Made by a program: the position numbers and the translations under genes. The notes under the pieces were generated by a model, which made no database searches, was not told where the DNA came from, and saw only the letters and a list, made by a program, of their open reading frames with translations. A stretch of 64,000 nucleotides of DNA from Actinokineospora diospyrosa (GTDB lineage: Bacteria > Actinomycetota > Actinomycetes > Mycobacteriales > Pseudonocardiaceae), in the NCBI RefSeq assembly GCF_024171925.1, contig NZ_JAMTCO010000009.1, positions 62,001 to 126,000 of the forward strand, written 5' to 3'. This document shows positions 19,096-27,547 of the stretch, one piece after another. How positions within the stretch are numbered: the stretch's first letter is position 1; each line of letters starts with the position of its first letter.

Positions 19096-20306
19096 CCCCC
19101 GCCCTGATCGTGCTCGGCGCGGGTGAGGAGCAGGTGGTGCTGTTCCGCGAGGCGCGCCGCCGCGGTCTGCCGACCATCGCGGTCGACATGCGCGCCGACC
19201 GGCCGGGCATCGCGTTGGCCGACCGGTTCCTGCAACTGTCCACAACCGACCACCAGGCGATCGCGGAGGCGTTGGCGGGCGAGGAGATCGCCGGGGTCGT
19301 GTCGACCGCGGCGGACACCTGCCTGGACTCCTGGCACCACCTGTCGGAGCACTTCGCCACCCCGTGGCGCTACCCGGCGTCGGCGGCGTCGGTGTCGATG
19401 GACAAGTCGGCCTTCCACGCCCTGGCCGCCTCGGTCGGTGTCCCGGTGTACCGCTGGGCGCAGTCGCACGACCTGGCGCACCTCGCGACCACGGCGGCGG
19501 GGTTCGGGCTGCCGCTGGTGGTCAAGCCGACCGACGCGTCGGGGTGCCGCGGTGTGCTGCGGGTGGATGATCTGTCCGAATTGGACGCCGCGCTGCACAA
19601 CGCGGCGGTGAACTCCCCGAGCGGGCAGGTCATCGTCGAGGAGTTGGTGCGGGGCAAGGACTACACGGTCAACGTGTTCCTCGCCGGGGGCGAGCTCGCG
19701 CTGGCCCTGATCACCGAGAAGCACATCGTGCCCGGGCCGCGGTTCCTGATCGGCGGCCACGTCGCGCCTGCCGACCTGGACCCGGGTGTGGAGACCGCGC
19801 TGCTGGCCGACGCGCACGCCCTGTGCCTGGCGATGGGCCTGACCGACGGCCCCGCCAACTTCGACGTGATCGTCGCCCCGGACGGCACGCGCTACATCCT
19901 CGAGGTCGGCGCCCGCATGTCGGGCAACGGCTTCCCCCGCCTGGCGCACGCCGTGGCGGGTGTCGACTGCGTCGAGGCCCTGGTGTCGCTGGCCATCGGC
20001 GAACCGGTCGAGCTGCGGCGCGACCGGAGCGAGGTGGCCCGGCTGCACGTGTTGACCTCGCCGCTGGAGGAGCCGGGCGAGCTGGTCTCGGTCGGGGACT
20101 TGTCCGAAGTGGCGAAGTTGCCCGGCGTAAGTGACGTGGACGTGTTCGCAGCGCCGGGCGATGTGGTGCAGCCGTTCACCGAAGCGGGCCGCAAGCTGGG
20201 GTGGCTGGTCGTGCACGCGCCTACGCGGGCGGAACTTGAGGAGAACCTGAACGGGGCTCTTGAGGTGCTGGACCTTGTAGTGGCGCCAGCGACGGTTCCT
20301 GTGTGA
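19092..20306 (+). CDS. ATP-grasp carboxylate-amine/thiol ligase
   Basis: The 404-aa enzyme has an N-terminal PurK-like Rossmann half (IVLGAGEEQVVLFREARRRG), the ATP-grasp lid (LVVKPTDASGCRGV), the EELVRGKDYTVNVF strand, and the Mg/ATP site ANFDVIVAPDGTRYILEVG followed by RMSGNGFP. Such enzymes form an amide bond through an acyl phosphate. Here it may couple an amino acid to a sugar or lipid carrier (inference from neighbours). The ATG at 19092 overlaps the GT2 stop (ATGA). The gene ends the operon. Confidence 0.9.
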   Translation: MTPALIVLGAGEEQVVLFREARRRGLPTIAVDMRADRPGIALADRFLQLSTTDHQAIAEALAGEEIAGVVSTAADTCLDSWHHLSEHFATPWRYPASAASVSMDKSAFHALAASVGVPVYRWAQSHDLAHLATTAAGFGLPLVVKPTDASGCRGVLRVDDLSELDAALHNAAVNSPSGQVIVEELVRGKDYTVNVFLAGGELALALITEKHIVPGPRFLIGGHVAPADLDPGVETALLADAHALCLAMGLTDGPANFDVIVAPDGTRYILEVGARMSGNGFPRLAHAVAGVDCVEALVSLAIGEPVELRRDRSEVARLHVLTSPLEEPGELVSVGDLSEVAKLPGVSDVDVFAAPGDVVQPFTEAGRKLGWLVVHAPTRAELEENLNGALEVLDLVVAPATVPV

Positions 20307-20351
20307 GGTTCGGAGATCCGCCGCTCTGATGGGTGTTGGGTAGTGCTGTGG

Positions 20352-20661
20352 GCTCGATGGCGCCGGTCATCGACGTGGTCCGTGGTGGTTGGTAGTGCGG
20401 TTGGCTCGATGGGGCGAACTTGTTTTGCGCGGGGCCCCTACAACACCCGACGCAGAACCGCAAAGCAGGGGCCCAAAAGCAGGCCCTGCCGCTGACGACG
20501 CTACGGGTGTTGTCCCCCCACGCAAAACAAGTCCGCCCCATCGAGCAGTGGCAGGGTGGTGAGGTTGGGGCGGGGGTTCGTGGTGGTGGTGGTGTGCACG
20601 GCTGCCCCATCGAGCAGGAACAGGGGCAGGTTGGCGGGCTGTGTGCAGCCAGCCCATCGAG
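20352..20661. repeat. Intergenic region with five copies of GCTCGATGG
   Basis: The 414-bp gap 20307-20720 has no gene that I recognise. It holds GCTCGATGG forward at 20352 and 20404 and its complement ending at 20546, 20615 and 20661. Two of these are the outer ends of a long palindromic element. The clustering suggests repeated insertion or amplification of one unit. Confidence 0.65.
20404..20546. repeat. 143-bp imperfect palindrome with about 30-bp arms
   Basis: The outer arms at 20404-20434 and 20516-20546 are near-identical inverted copies beginning GCTCGATGGGGCG and running through ACTTGTTTTGCG. Inner arms with ACAACACCCG and CGGGTGTTGT extend the symmetry. The structure resembles a small MITE-like element or a very stable RNA hairpin. 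Confidence 0.75.
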
Positions 20662-20708
20662 CAGAGGGCATCGGCGGTAAGTGCAAGTGGTCTCGTGGGC
20701 CGCGCCGC

Positions 20709-20714
20709 TAGTGT
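20709..20714 (+). promoter_or_regulatory. -10 hexamer close to the amidohydrolase start
   Basis: TAGTGT ends 6 nt before the ATG at 20721. The intervening GAGGGC could be read as a ribosome site instead, so this case is ambiguous. Confidence 0.3.
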
Positions 20715-20720
20715 GAGGGC

Positions 20721-22274
20721 ATGCTGGATCTGCTGCTGCGTGATGCGACGTTCCACACGATGGGTGTTGAGCGGCCGGTGGCCCGCAGGCTTGGGGTGTG
20801 GCGGGGTCGGATCGTCGGTGTTGATGAGCAGCTTGATGGGCTTCCCGCGCGGCGGGTCGTGGACCTCGGCGGCGCTACCGTGGTGCCGGGGTTCGTCGAT
20901 GCGCACGTCCACATGGTGTGGGCGGGGCTGAAGGAGAACGCGCTCTCCGTGGCGCCGTGCGAGAGCGTCGACAAGGTGCTCGCTGCGATCGATCAGGCTC
21001 CGGGGGCACCGGGGGAGTGGCTTGATGTCGTTGGGTACGACCAACGGCCTCTTGGTAGGCATATCACCGCCGATGAGTTGGAGAGCGTCGCGCGCGGGCG
21101 GAAGATCTTGCTCCTGCACGATTCCGGGCACGCCTGCGTGGTCAATCACGCGGTGCTCGCCGAGCTGTCGGTCGAGCACGAGAACGGGTTCCTCGCCGAG
21201 AGCGGTATGGCGGCCGCGCGGGTGCTGCGTCAGCCCTACTCGGTGGCGGAGATGGCCGCCGCGATCTCGACCGCTGCCGCTATCTGCCTGTCTGAGGGTG
21301 TCACGACCGTGGCGGAGGCGGGCATCGGTGGTGGGCTCATCAGCCACAGCCCGGTCGAGCTCGCCGCCTACCAGCGGGCGGATCTACCGCTGCGGGTGCG
21401 GCTCATGGTGGCGGCATCCCTGCTGCGCGACTTGGGCGCCCACCCCGGTGACGACCTGCCCCGCGCGATGGACCTGGGCATCCGCACCGGGTTCGGCGGG
21501 GACCGGCTCGGCATCTCGGCGCTGAAGATCTTCGCCGATGGCGGGATGATGGCCCGCACGGCGGCGCTGACCAGCCCGTACGCGGGCTCCGCGGACAGCG
21601 GGCAGTTCTACGCCGACCCGGCCGAGATCGTCGCGCACATCGTCGACGGGCACCGCGCGGGCTGGCAGTTGGCCGTCCACGCCATCGGCGACCGGGCCGT
21701 GGACCTCGCCCTCGACGCCCTCGCCGACGCCCAGCGCCGCTACCCGCGGACCGACGCCCGGCACCGCATCGAGCACGCCGGGGCGGTCCGCCCCGACCAG
21801 CTACCCAGGTTCGCCGAGTTGGGCATCAGCGCTGTCGTGCAGCCGGGCTTCCTCTACTACAACGGTGACGACTACGCCGCCGTGATGGGACCCGACCGTG
21901 CCGACTGGCTCTATCGCGGCCAGGGGTTCCTCGACCACGGGGTTGACTTGGTCGGTAGCTCTGACCGTCCGGTGACCAATGGCGCCCCACTGCGCGCGAT
22001 TCAGTTCATGGTCACTCGTCGCACCAGCAAGGGCAACGAGGTAGGCCCAGCGGAAGCCGTTAGCGTCGCCGAGGCGCTGCGCGCATTCACGATCACCGCC
22101 GCCCGCGCCTGCCGGATGGAGGACAGCGTCGGGTCGCTGGTGGAAGGCAAGCTCGCCGACCTGACCGTCCTCGCTGACGACCCGCACACCGTCGACCCGG
22201 CGAGCATCGGCGACATCCCCGTGGTCGCCACCGCCATCGACGGGGCCATCGTCCACGGCGCCCCACTCTGGTGA
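20721..22274 (+). CDS. YtcJ-like metal-dependent amidohydrolase
   Basis: The 517-aa protein is an amidohydrolase-superfamily enzyme. It shows the N-terminal composite beta sandwich, PGFVDAHVHMVW (HxH metal site), ALKIFADGGMMARTAAL, the later AVHAIGDRAVD and RHRIEHAG histidines, and the catalytic Asp in VGSSDRPV. Members of this branch hydrolyse amides, often N-acyl compounds, with unknown natural substrates. The C-terminal EGKLADLTVLADDP is the usual family ending. It is followed after 34 bp by a sensor kinase gene. It is probably cytoplasmic since no signal peptide is seen. Confidence 0.9.
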   Translation: MLDLLLRDATFHTMGVERPVARRLGVWRGRIVGVDEQLDGLPARRVVDLGGATVVPGFVDAHVHMVWAGLKENALSVAPCESVDKVLAAIDQAPGAPGEWLDVVGYDQRPLGRHITADELESVARGRKILLLHDSGHACVVNHAVLAELSVEHENGFLAESGMAAARVLRQPYSVAEMAAAISTAAAICLSEGVTTVAEAGIGGGLISHSPVELAAYQRADLPLRVRLMVAASLLRDLGAHPGDDLPRAMDLGIRTGFGGDRLGISALKIFADGGMMARTAALTSPYAGSADSGQFYADPAEIVAHIVDGHRAGWQLAVHAIGDRAVDLALDALADAQRRYPRTDARHRIEHAGAVRPDQLPRFAELGISAVVQPGFLYYNGDDYAAVMGPDRADWLYRGQGFLDHGVDLVGSSDRPVTNGAPLRAIQFMVTRRTSKGNEVGPAEAVSVAEALRAFTITAARACRMEDSVGSLVEGKLADLTVLADDPHTVDPASIGDIPVVATAIDGAIVHGAPLW

Positions 22275-22308
22275 GTTTCGCCGTCCACGGCGCGCGGGAT
22301 GCCAAGCT

Positions 22309-23484
22309 GTGGGGGTGCGGGACACGGCGGTGGTGCTGAAGCGGCAGGCCCTGATCGTGGCGTTCGTATGCGTCGTCGCCGACGTCGGGGTCATCCTGGC
22401 CGAGTGCCCCTGGGTCCTGTCGGACCCGTTCGGGTGGGCGGTGCTGGGGCTCGCTCTCGTCGTTGACGGGGCGTTGGCGACACCGGCTCGGTGGTCTGGG
22501 GCAGTGGCGGTCGCCCACGCGCTGGTGCAGGGGATCGGGCCGTTCCTGATCGGACCACTCGGCCAGACCTACAGCGCCCACGGCAACGTCAACGAGGTGG
22601 GCATCCTCGTCGCCGGGTATCGGGCCGGGGCGTGGTTGGGGACGACAGAGGCCGTTGTTGCTCTGATGTTCATCGCGGGCGGGCTCGCCGCTGAGCGCTT
22701 CGCCTACCCGGGGAGTTGGTGGCCGACCGTGCTTAATGTGCTGGCCAGCGGTGTGCTGCCCTGGCTGGTCGGTAGGCACACCACCGCGCGGCGGGGACAC
22801 CTGGCCGAGTTGGAACAGCGTGAGACGAACCGCCAGGCGGAGGAGCGTGAGGCCGTCAGGCTGGCCGTGGCGCGAGAACGCAGCGCGATCGCTAGAGACC
22901 TGCACGACGTGATCTCGCACCACGTCAGCGCCATCAACGTCCACGCGGGCGCGGCCCGGTTGGCGCTACGAGACCGCCCGGAAGACCGGCTCCGAACCTC
23001 CCTCACCGCCGTCGAGACCGCCAGCCGCTCCGCCATGGGGAGTCTGCGCAGCCTCCTCGACCTGCTCCACCACGGCGACGATGGTGCCGTCCGCCAACCT
23101 GGCCTGGACGACCTCGACGATCTGGTCGCCCTCACCCGATCCGCCGGCCTCCCCACCCGGCTGGTCACCTCCGGCACCGGGGTAGTGGTGCCGCGCTCGG
23201 TTGACATTGCCTTGTTCCGGATAGCCCAAGAGGCGCTCACCAACGCGCTACGCCATGGCGGCGGCGAGGGGGCCACCCTCGAGCTCGCGCGCGCGGATGG
23301 AAGTCTGTGCCTGGCGATCACCAACGATCTCGGCGCATCCAAGCCCGCTGAGGTGGGACACAGGGGCCTGGCAGGCATCCGACACCGCGCGACCCTGATC
23401 GGCGCGACAGTCGAGTGCGGTCCTATAGGTCCACACTGGATCGTCCAGGTCATCGTGCCACTCGATGGTAAGGACCTGACATGA
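22309..23484 (+). CDS. NarL-type membrane sensor histidine kinase
   Basis: The 391-aa protein has an N-terminal membrane domain of about five hydrophobic segments, a short coiled coil (AELEQRETNRQAEEREAVRL), the HisKA_3 dimer helix with the phosphorylated His in ERSAIARDLHDVISHHVS, and an ATPase domain with EALTNALRHGG. It would phosphorylate the response regulator encoded next, which it overlaps by 4 nt. The GTG at 22309 or 22315 may be the start; no ribosome site is evident. The signal is unknown, but the metal-type operon downstream suggests envelope or metal sensing (inference). Confidence 0.9.
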   Translation: MGVRDTAVVLKRQALIVAFVCVVADVGVILAECPWVLSDPFGWAVLGLALVVDGALATPARWSGAVAVAHALVQGIGPFLIGPLGQTYSAHGNVNEVGILVAGYRAGAWLGTTEAVVALMFIAGGLAAERFAYPGSWWPTVLNVLASGVLPWLVGRHTTARRGHLAELEQRETNRQAEEREAVRLAVARERSAIARDLHDVISHHVSAINVHAGAARLALRDRPEDRLRTSLTAVETASRSAMGSLRSLLDLLHHGDDGAVRQPGLDDLDDLVALTRSAGLPTRLVTSGTGVVVPRSVDIALFRIAQEALTNALRHGGGEGATLELARADGSLCLAITNDLGASKPAEVGHRGLAGIRHRATLIGATVECGPIGPHWIVQVIVPLDGKDLT

Positions 23485-24119
23485 CGATCACCGTCTTGCT
23501 GGCCGACGACCACGCCATGTTCCGCTCCGGCCTCCGCGCGGTCCTGGACACCCAGCCCGACCTGATCTGCGTCGCGGAGGCGGGTGACGGTGCCGCCGCC
23601 GTCGAGCAGGCGCGCGTGCACCGGCCGGACGTCGCGGTACTCGACGTGCGCATGCCGAGGATGGACGGCCTCGCCGCCACCGAGGAGATCGTGGCTAACA
23701 ACCACACCAAGGTCCTGGTACTCACCACCTACGACCTCGACGAGTACCTCTATCGCGCGCTAAGGGTCGGCGCGAGCGGTTTCCTCCTCAAGAGCCTGCC
23801 GCCCGAGGAGATGGTGTCCGCCATCAAGGTCGCCGCCCGGGGGGACGCCCTGATCGACCCGTCGGTCACCAGGCGGTTGGCCGCCCGCTTCACCGACAGC
23901 ATCCGGCCGACCGACGCGGGCCACGACCGGCTGACCTCCCGCGAGCGCGAGGTCCTGCTGCTGGTCGCCGAGGCGTTGAGCAACGCCGAGATCGCCGAGC
24001 GGCTGACCATCGGCGAGGAGACCGTGAAGACCCACGTCTCCCGCGTCCTGGCCAAGCTCGACCTGCGCGACCGCGTGCACGCCGTGGTCTACGCCCACCG
24101 GCACGGTTTGGTCCCCTGA
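23481..24119 (+). CDS. NarL/LuxR-family response regulator
   Basis: A 212-aa two-domain regulator: receiver with DDHAMFRSGLRAVL and the phosphorylated Asp in VLDVRMPRMDG, the switch region VLTTYDLDEYLYRAL, then a LuxR-type helix-turn-helix (LTSREREVLLLVAEALSNAEIA, ETVKTHVSRVLAKLD). It is translationally coupled to the kinase (ATGA at 23481-23484). A hairpin directly after the stop ends the transcript. Its targets may include the operon that begins at 24199 (inference). Confidence 0.95.
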   Translation: MTITVLLADDHAMFRSGLRAVLDTQPDLICVAEAGDGAAAVEQARVHRPDVAVLDVRMPRMDGLAATEEIVANNHTKVLVLTTYDLDEYLYRALRVGASGFLLKSLPPEEMVSAIKVAARGDALIDPSVTRRLAARFTDSIRPTDAGHDRLTSREREVLLLVAEALSNAEIAERLTIGEETVKTHVSRVLAKLDLRDRVHAVVYAHRHGLVP

Positions 24120-24144
24120 CGGGTCCCCCGCGCGAGGGACCCGT
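24119..24144. terminator. Terminator of the two-component operon
   Basis: ACGGGTCCC and GGGACCCGT form a perfect 9-bp stem with an 8-nt loop, using the last base of the TGA stop codon. No U-tract is present. Confidence 0.6.
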
Positions 24145-24185
24145 CGATCCCCTCGTGTCGTGACGACGGTCGGGCCCCGGCTCGG

Positions 24186-24191
24186 TACCGT
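24186..24191 (+). promoter_or_regulatory. -10 hexamer of a leaderless-type promoter (envelope operon)
   Basis: TACCGT is followed by 7 nt and the GTG at 24199. It follows the terminator of the two-component operon by 42 bp, so the envelope operon has its own start. Confidence 0.4.
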
Positions 24192-24198
24192 CGATCAT

Positions 24199-25476
24199 GT
24201 GGGGAAGGGGATGCGGCTTCTCGCCCTGTGGGGGTTCGTTCTGCTCGGCCTGGGCGGCACCGGCACGCCCGCCTGGGCGGATGGCGCCCCCGTCGGGTCG
24301 GACGTCGCGGTAGCGCAAACGTTGGGGGAGCGGGAGCTGACGGTCACGGTGCGCCGGACCGACGGCGCGCCCGCACCGCTGCAGGTCGACATCATCAACC
24401 ACGTGGGCAGCCCGCTCGGCACCCTGCGGTTGAGCGCGGTACCGGCGGGCGCGCGCGCCACCAGCACGGCCACGATCGACCTCGGGATCGGGCCCTCGTC
24501 CGCGCTGCTCCGCGTAGATCGGTTCGGCTACTGGGAACTGGAGATCGACGACGGTAGTCATACCGCGCGTATCCCGTTCTCGGTGCCGGAACGTGTTGTC
24601 CCTGCCTGGGAACGCGCGGTCTATGGCGGATTCGTCGCGGCAGGGATCTTCCTGATCGGGGGTCTTGTCCTTGCCGCCAGGGGAGGCAAGCTAGTACTCG
24701 TCCCGGCGGCCGGGCTGGTAGCAGCACTGTCGGTCGCTGTCACGGCAGCGCTGCTGTCGCCGACCATCCCCGCGAAGTCCACACAGGATAACGCGCGGCC
24801 GCCGGTCAACCTTGCCGTTACAGCAGACAACCCGACCACCGGCAGCCCGGTTACGTTGGCGCTATCGGTCACCGATGGCGCTACCGGGAGGCCGGTTGAT
24901 GACATCGTCCTTCACCACGGCGCTCTCATCCACCTGGCCATCGTCGGCCCCACGGGCAACCTCGCCCACGTGCACCCGGTCCGGACCGCACCCGGTGACT
25001 ACCGCGCGCAGTTCACCCCAACTGAGCCAGGTCGCTACGTCATGGCAGCCGAAGTGGCCCGTGTCGGCGGTGGCACACAACAGGTCCGCGCCGACATCAC
25101 CGTCACAGGCGACGCGGTCCCGCTAAGCAAAGCCACGCCGGGAACCGTCACGGTAGGCCCGCTCGTGGCAGGCGACCCTGCCACGCTCACCGCCGATTTC
25201 ACCGGGAAAGACGACCTCCAGCCGTGGCTGGGCATGCGTGGCCACCTCATCGTTGTCGGCCCGCTGCCCACCCAGGACGTCTGGGCGCACGTTCACGCCA
25301 TGACCACCGCCACGGCGGGCACCCAACCGGACGAGACCGTCGCGGCGTACCCGGCGAAGGTCAGCTTCACCTTCACGTTCCCCCGCCCCGGCCGCTACCT
25401 GGCCTGGTTCCAGGCTGAACGCGACTTCGCGATCCTCACCATCCCCACGACCCTCGACGTGGAGGCACAGCCATGA
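24199..25476 (+). CDS. Secreted/membrane protein with histidine-rich immunoglobulin-like domains, probably metal-related
   Basis: The 425-aa product has a signal peptide (LLALWGFVLLGLGGTGTPAWA), an extracytoplasmic beta domain, two membrane helices near residues 150-195, and two further beta domains that resemble YtkA/FixH-type folds. His-rich motifs appear at LHHGALIHLAIVGPTGNLAHVHP and again at VWAHVHAM. Such HxxAHxHP motifs are found in proteins linked with copper or heavy-metal handling. The GTG at 24199 gives a leaderless start; ATG 24211 is an alternative. It overlaps the next gene by 4 nt. The exact function is unknown. Confidence 0.75.
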   Translation: MGKGMRLLALWGFVLLGLGGTGTPAWADGAPVGSDVAVAQTLGERELTVTVRRTDGAPAPLQVDIINHVGSPLGTLRLSAVPAGARATSTATIDLGIGPSSALLRVDRFGYWELEIDDGSHTARIPFSVPERVVPAWERAVYGGFVAAGIFLIGGLVLAARGGKLVLVPAAGLVAALSVAVTAALLSPTIPAKSTQDNARPPVNLAVTADNPTTGSPVTLALSVTDGATGRPVDDIVLHHGALIHLAIVGPTGNLAHVHPVRTAPGDYRAQFTPTEPGRYVMAAEVARVGGGTQQVRADITVTGDAVPLSKATPGTVTVGPLVAGDPATLTADFTGKDDLQPWLGMRGHLIVVGPLPTQDVWAHVHAMTTATAGTQPDETVAAYPAKVSFTFTFPRPGRYLAWFQAERDFAILTIPTTLDVEAQP

Positions 25477-25892
25477 CCCGCCTCGGCAAGAGCGTCCTGA
25501 CCGTCGTCGTCGCCCTGCTCGCGGGCGCGCTCATCATCTGGTGGGTCGCCCCCGGTGACGACACCGTCGACCTTCACGCGGGGACCACCAGCTACTCGGT
25601 GCGGCTAAGTGTTACCGACCCGGCTGTGGGCACCAACACCGTCGATGTTGAGGTCGCCGACCTCAGTGGAACGTTGATCGCCGCTGACGAGGTCATCTTG
25701 GAACCGGTCATGGTCGACATGGGCCACGCTCTTACTCCCACCGCGCTCACTCCGACTGCGGCCAAGGCAGGCCAACCGGGCCACTACCGCGCCGAACGCA
25801 TAGATCTGCCCATGACCGGCCCGTGGGAGCTGACCGTCACGATCCGCCACAGGAACACCACTGAGCGCGCTGTCTTCTCGCTAGTCGTCTGA
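25473..25892 (+). CDS. Membrane-anchored FixH/YtkA-like protein
   Basis: A 139-aa protein with one N-terminal membrane anchor (VLTVVVALLAGALIIWWV) and an external beta-sandwich domain ending in PMTGPWELTVTIRHRNTTERAVF. The closing G-x-W-E-L-T-V motif is shared with FixH and YtkA-like proteins, which act in metal or oxidase assembly. The Met pair in EPVMVDMGHAL could be a copper site, as in other Cu chaperones (inference). The ATG overlaps the stop of the preceding gene. Confidence 0.75.
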   Translation: MTRLGKSVLTVVVALLAGALIIWWVAPGDDTVDLHAGTTSYSVRLSVTDPAVGTNTVDVEVADLSGTLIAADEVILEPVMVDMGHALTPTALTPTAAKAGQPGHYRAERIDLPMTGPWELTVTIRHRNTTERAVFSLVV

Positions 25893-25928
25893 GCTCTACC
25901 CGCATCTAGTGATCTGCGAGGAAGGACC

Positions 25929-27014
25929 ATGGACACACAGACACCGAGTGCCGCGACCGGCACCCGTGGCCTCACCGCCGCGGTAGTGCTGTTCGTCGGT
26001 GCTCTGCTCACCTTCACTGGACTGACGTGGGACGTGCAGTGGCACGAAGACGTCGGCCCGGACACCTTCTTCACCCTCCCGCACCTGTTCCTCTACGCCG
26101 GTAGCGCTGTCTCCGGCCTGGCGAGCCTGACCGCTGTGCTGATGACGACCGCCGCAAGGCGCGCGGGCCAGGTACCGGACCCCACGGTGGGTGGCGTGCC
26201 GGTCGGTGTGTTCGGCCGGGTCTTCACGGCCCCCTTGGGCTACCTGGTCTCCGGTAGCGGTGCCGCCGCCTTCTTGCTCTACGGGCTGTGGGACCAGTGG
26301 TGGCACGGCATCTACGGGTTCGACGCGGTCATCGATTCACCCCCGCACGTCGGCCTGTTGCTCTCGGTGGCGATGACCCTCGTCGGCACCGTGATCGTTT
26401 TCGCCGCGTCCCGTGATCGACTGTGGGGACGGCTGGGCGTTTTCGCCGCTTTCGGCTTGCTCGCCGGATTCACCACCATCACCGCGGTCGCATTCCAGGA
26501 CCTCTCCGACACCGTCGACTCGATGCACGTCGCGATGGCCTGGTTCGTGTCGTTGATCCTCTTCTCCGGTGCCGGATTCATCCGTAAAGGTGGAATCGCG
26601 GTCGCGGTGGCGCTCGGGGTCATTCAGGCCATTTCCTGGTGGTTTTCCCCCTGGGCGACCCGCCGCTACGCCGACGCCGTCGACCTCCCGGTCCGCGACT
26701 ACATCTCGGGCGTTCCGACAATGCCCGCGCTCATGCCGATGGCGCTGATCCTCATCGCCCTGCTCACCTATCCGCTGCTGGCCACCACCGCCCGGTGGGC
26801 CCCGCCGGTCGCGGGCGGCCTGGCCGGTGTCGCCCTGGTCGTCCTCCAGGACTTCCAGGACGCCCTCGTCTACGGCATCCCCGCCCCCGCCGTCGACGAC
26901 CTGCTGCCCACGGCCCTGGTCGCGGCCGTCCTCGGCCTGCTCGCGGGCCACCTCGGCACCCGGTTCGGCCGGATGCTGCGCCTCGCCGCTGGCGCCCGAC
27001 CGGAAGGAGCATGA
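25929..27014 (+). CDS. Polytopic membrane protein of the envelope operon
   Basis: This 361-aa protein has about nine or ten hydrophobic segments. Potential ligand residues sit at the membrane face: WDVQWHEDVGPDTFFTLPHLFLY, WDQWWHGIYGFD and SPPHVGLLLS. These His/Trp clusters recall heme- or copper-related membrane proteins, but I do not recognise a named family. It starts with ATG after GAGGAAGGACC and ends with an ATGA overlap with the next gene. The neighbours on both sides are secreted beta proteins, which suggests a complex. Confidence 0.75.
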   Translation: MDTQTPSAATGTRGLTAAVVLFVGALLTFTGLTWDVQWHEDVGPDTFFTLPHLFLYAGSAVSGLASLTAVLMTTAARRAGQVPDPTVGGVPVGVFGRVFTAPLGYLVSGSGAAAFLLYGLWDQWWHGIYGFDAVIDSPPHVGLLLSVAMTLVGTVIVFAASRDRLWGRLGVFAAFGLLAGFTTITAVAFQDLSDTVDSMHVAMAWFVSLILFSGAGFIRKGGIAVAVALGVIQAISWWFSPWATRRYADAVDLPVRDYISGVPTMPALMPMALILIALLTYPLLATTARWAPPVAGGLAGVALVVLQDFQDALVYGIPAPAVDDLLPTALVAAVLGLLAGHLGTRFGRMLRLAAGARPEGA

Positions 27015-27538
27015 CCGTGCGCAAGCTCGCCACCGCGCTCGCCACCGCCGCCGCCCTGCTCGTCATCGCCGCGCCGACCGCCAACGCCTACGAGCCGGTC
27101 GGGATCGTGCACACCGAGAAGGTCCAGGCAGGCCCCTACCCGATCGTGGTCGGCTTCAGCACCTGGCCGGTCCGCGCCCAGCAATCGCTGGACTTCACCT
27201 TCGCCGTCGACGGCGGCGTCCAGGGCAAGTCCGGCGTCCTCACCGTCACCGCCCCCGACGACACCTGGCGCGAACCCCTGGCCCGCCACCCCCGCAAACG
27301 CGACGTGTGGGGGCTGGACGTGCGGGCCATGCAGCAGCCGGGCAAGTACACCTTCCAGTTCCGCGTGGACGGCCCACAAGGGGTCGGTGAAGGCAGGCTC
27401 GCCGACCTCGCCGTCCTGGAACAGCCAGGCCCGCCTATGGGCCTCAGTTGGGGCATCAGCACCGTGCCCCTCTTGGGCCTAGTGGTCTTCCTCGCCGTCG
27501 CCTGGCGCCGCACTAGGAAGGCCGTGCTCGCTGGGTAG
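27011..27538 (+). CDS. Secreted protein with C-terminal membrane anchor
   Basis: The 175-aa product has a cleavable signal (LATALATAAALLVIAAPTANA), an extracytoplasmic beta domain (YPIVVGFSTWPVRAQQSLDF, later QPGKYTFQFRVDGP), and a final membrane helix followed by a basic RRTRK tail. The layout resembles small YcnI- or CopC-like envelope proteins, without the typical copper motif. It overlaps the preceding gene by 4 nt and closes the operon. The stop codon TAG forms part of the -10 hexamer of the next gene. Confidence 0.75.
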   Translation: MTVRKLATALATAAALLVIAAPTANAYEPVGIVHTEKVQAGPYPIVVGFSTWPVRAQQSLDFTFAVDGGVQGKSGVLTVTAPDDTWREPLARHPRKRDVWGLDVRAMQQPGKYTFQFRVDGPQGVGEGRLADLAVLEQPGPPMGLSWGISTVPLLGLVVFLAVAWRRTRKAVLAG

Positions 27539-27541
27539 GGT
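27536..27541 (+). promoter_or_regulatory. -10 hexamer overlapping a stop codon (MOSC gene)
   Basis: TAGGGT includes the TAG stop of the preceding gene and ends 6 nt before the ATG at 27548. Leaderless initiation is the natural reading. Confidence 0.4.
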
Positions 27542-27547
27542 CACCGC

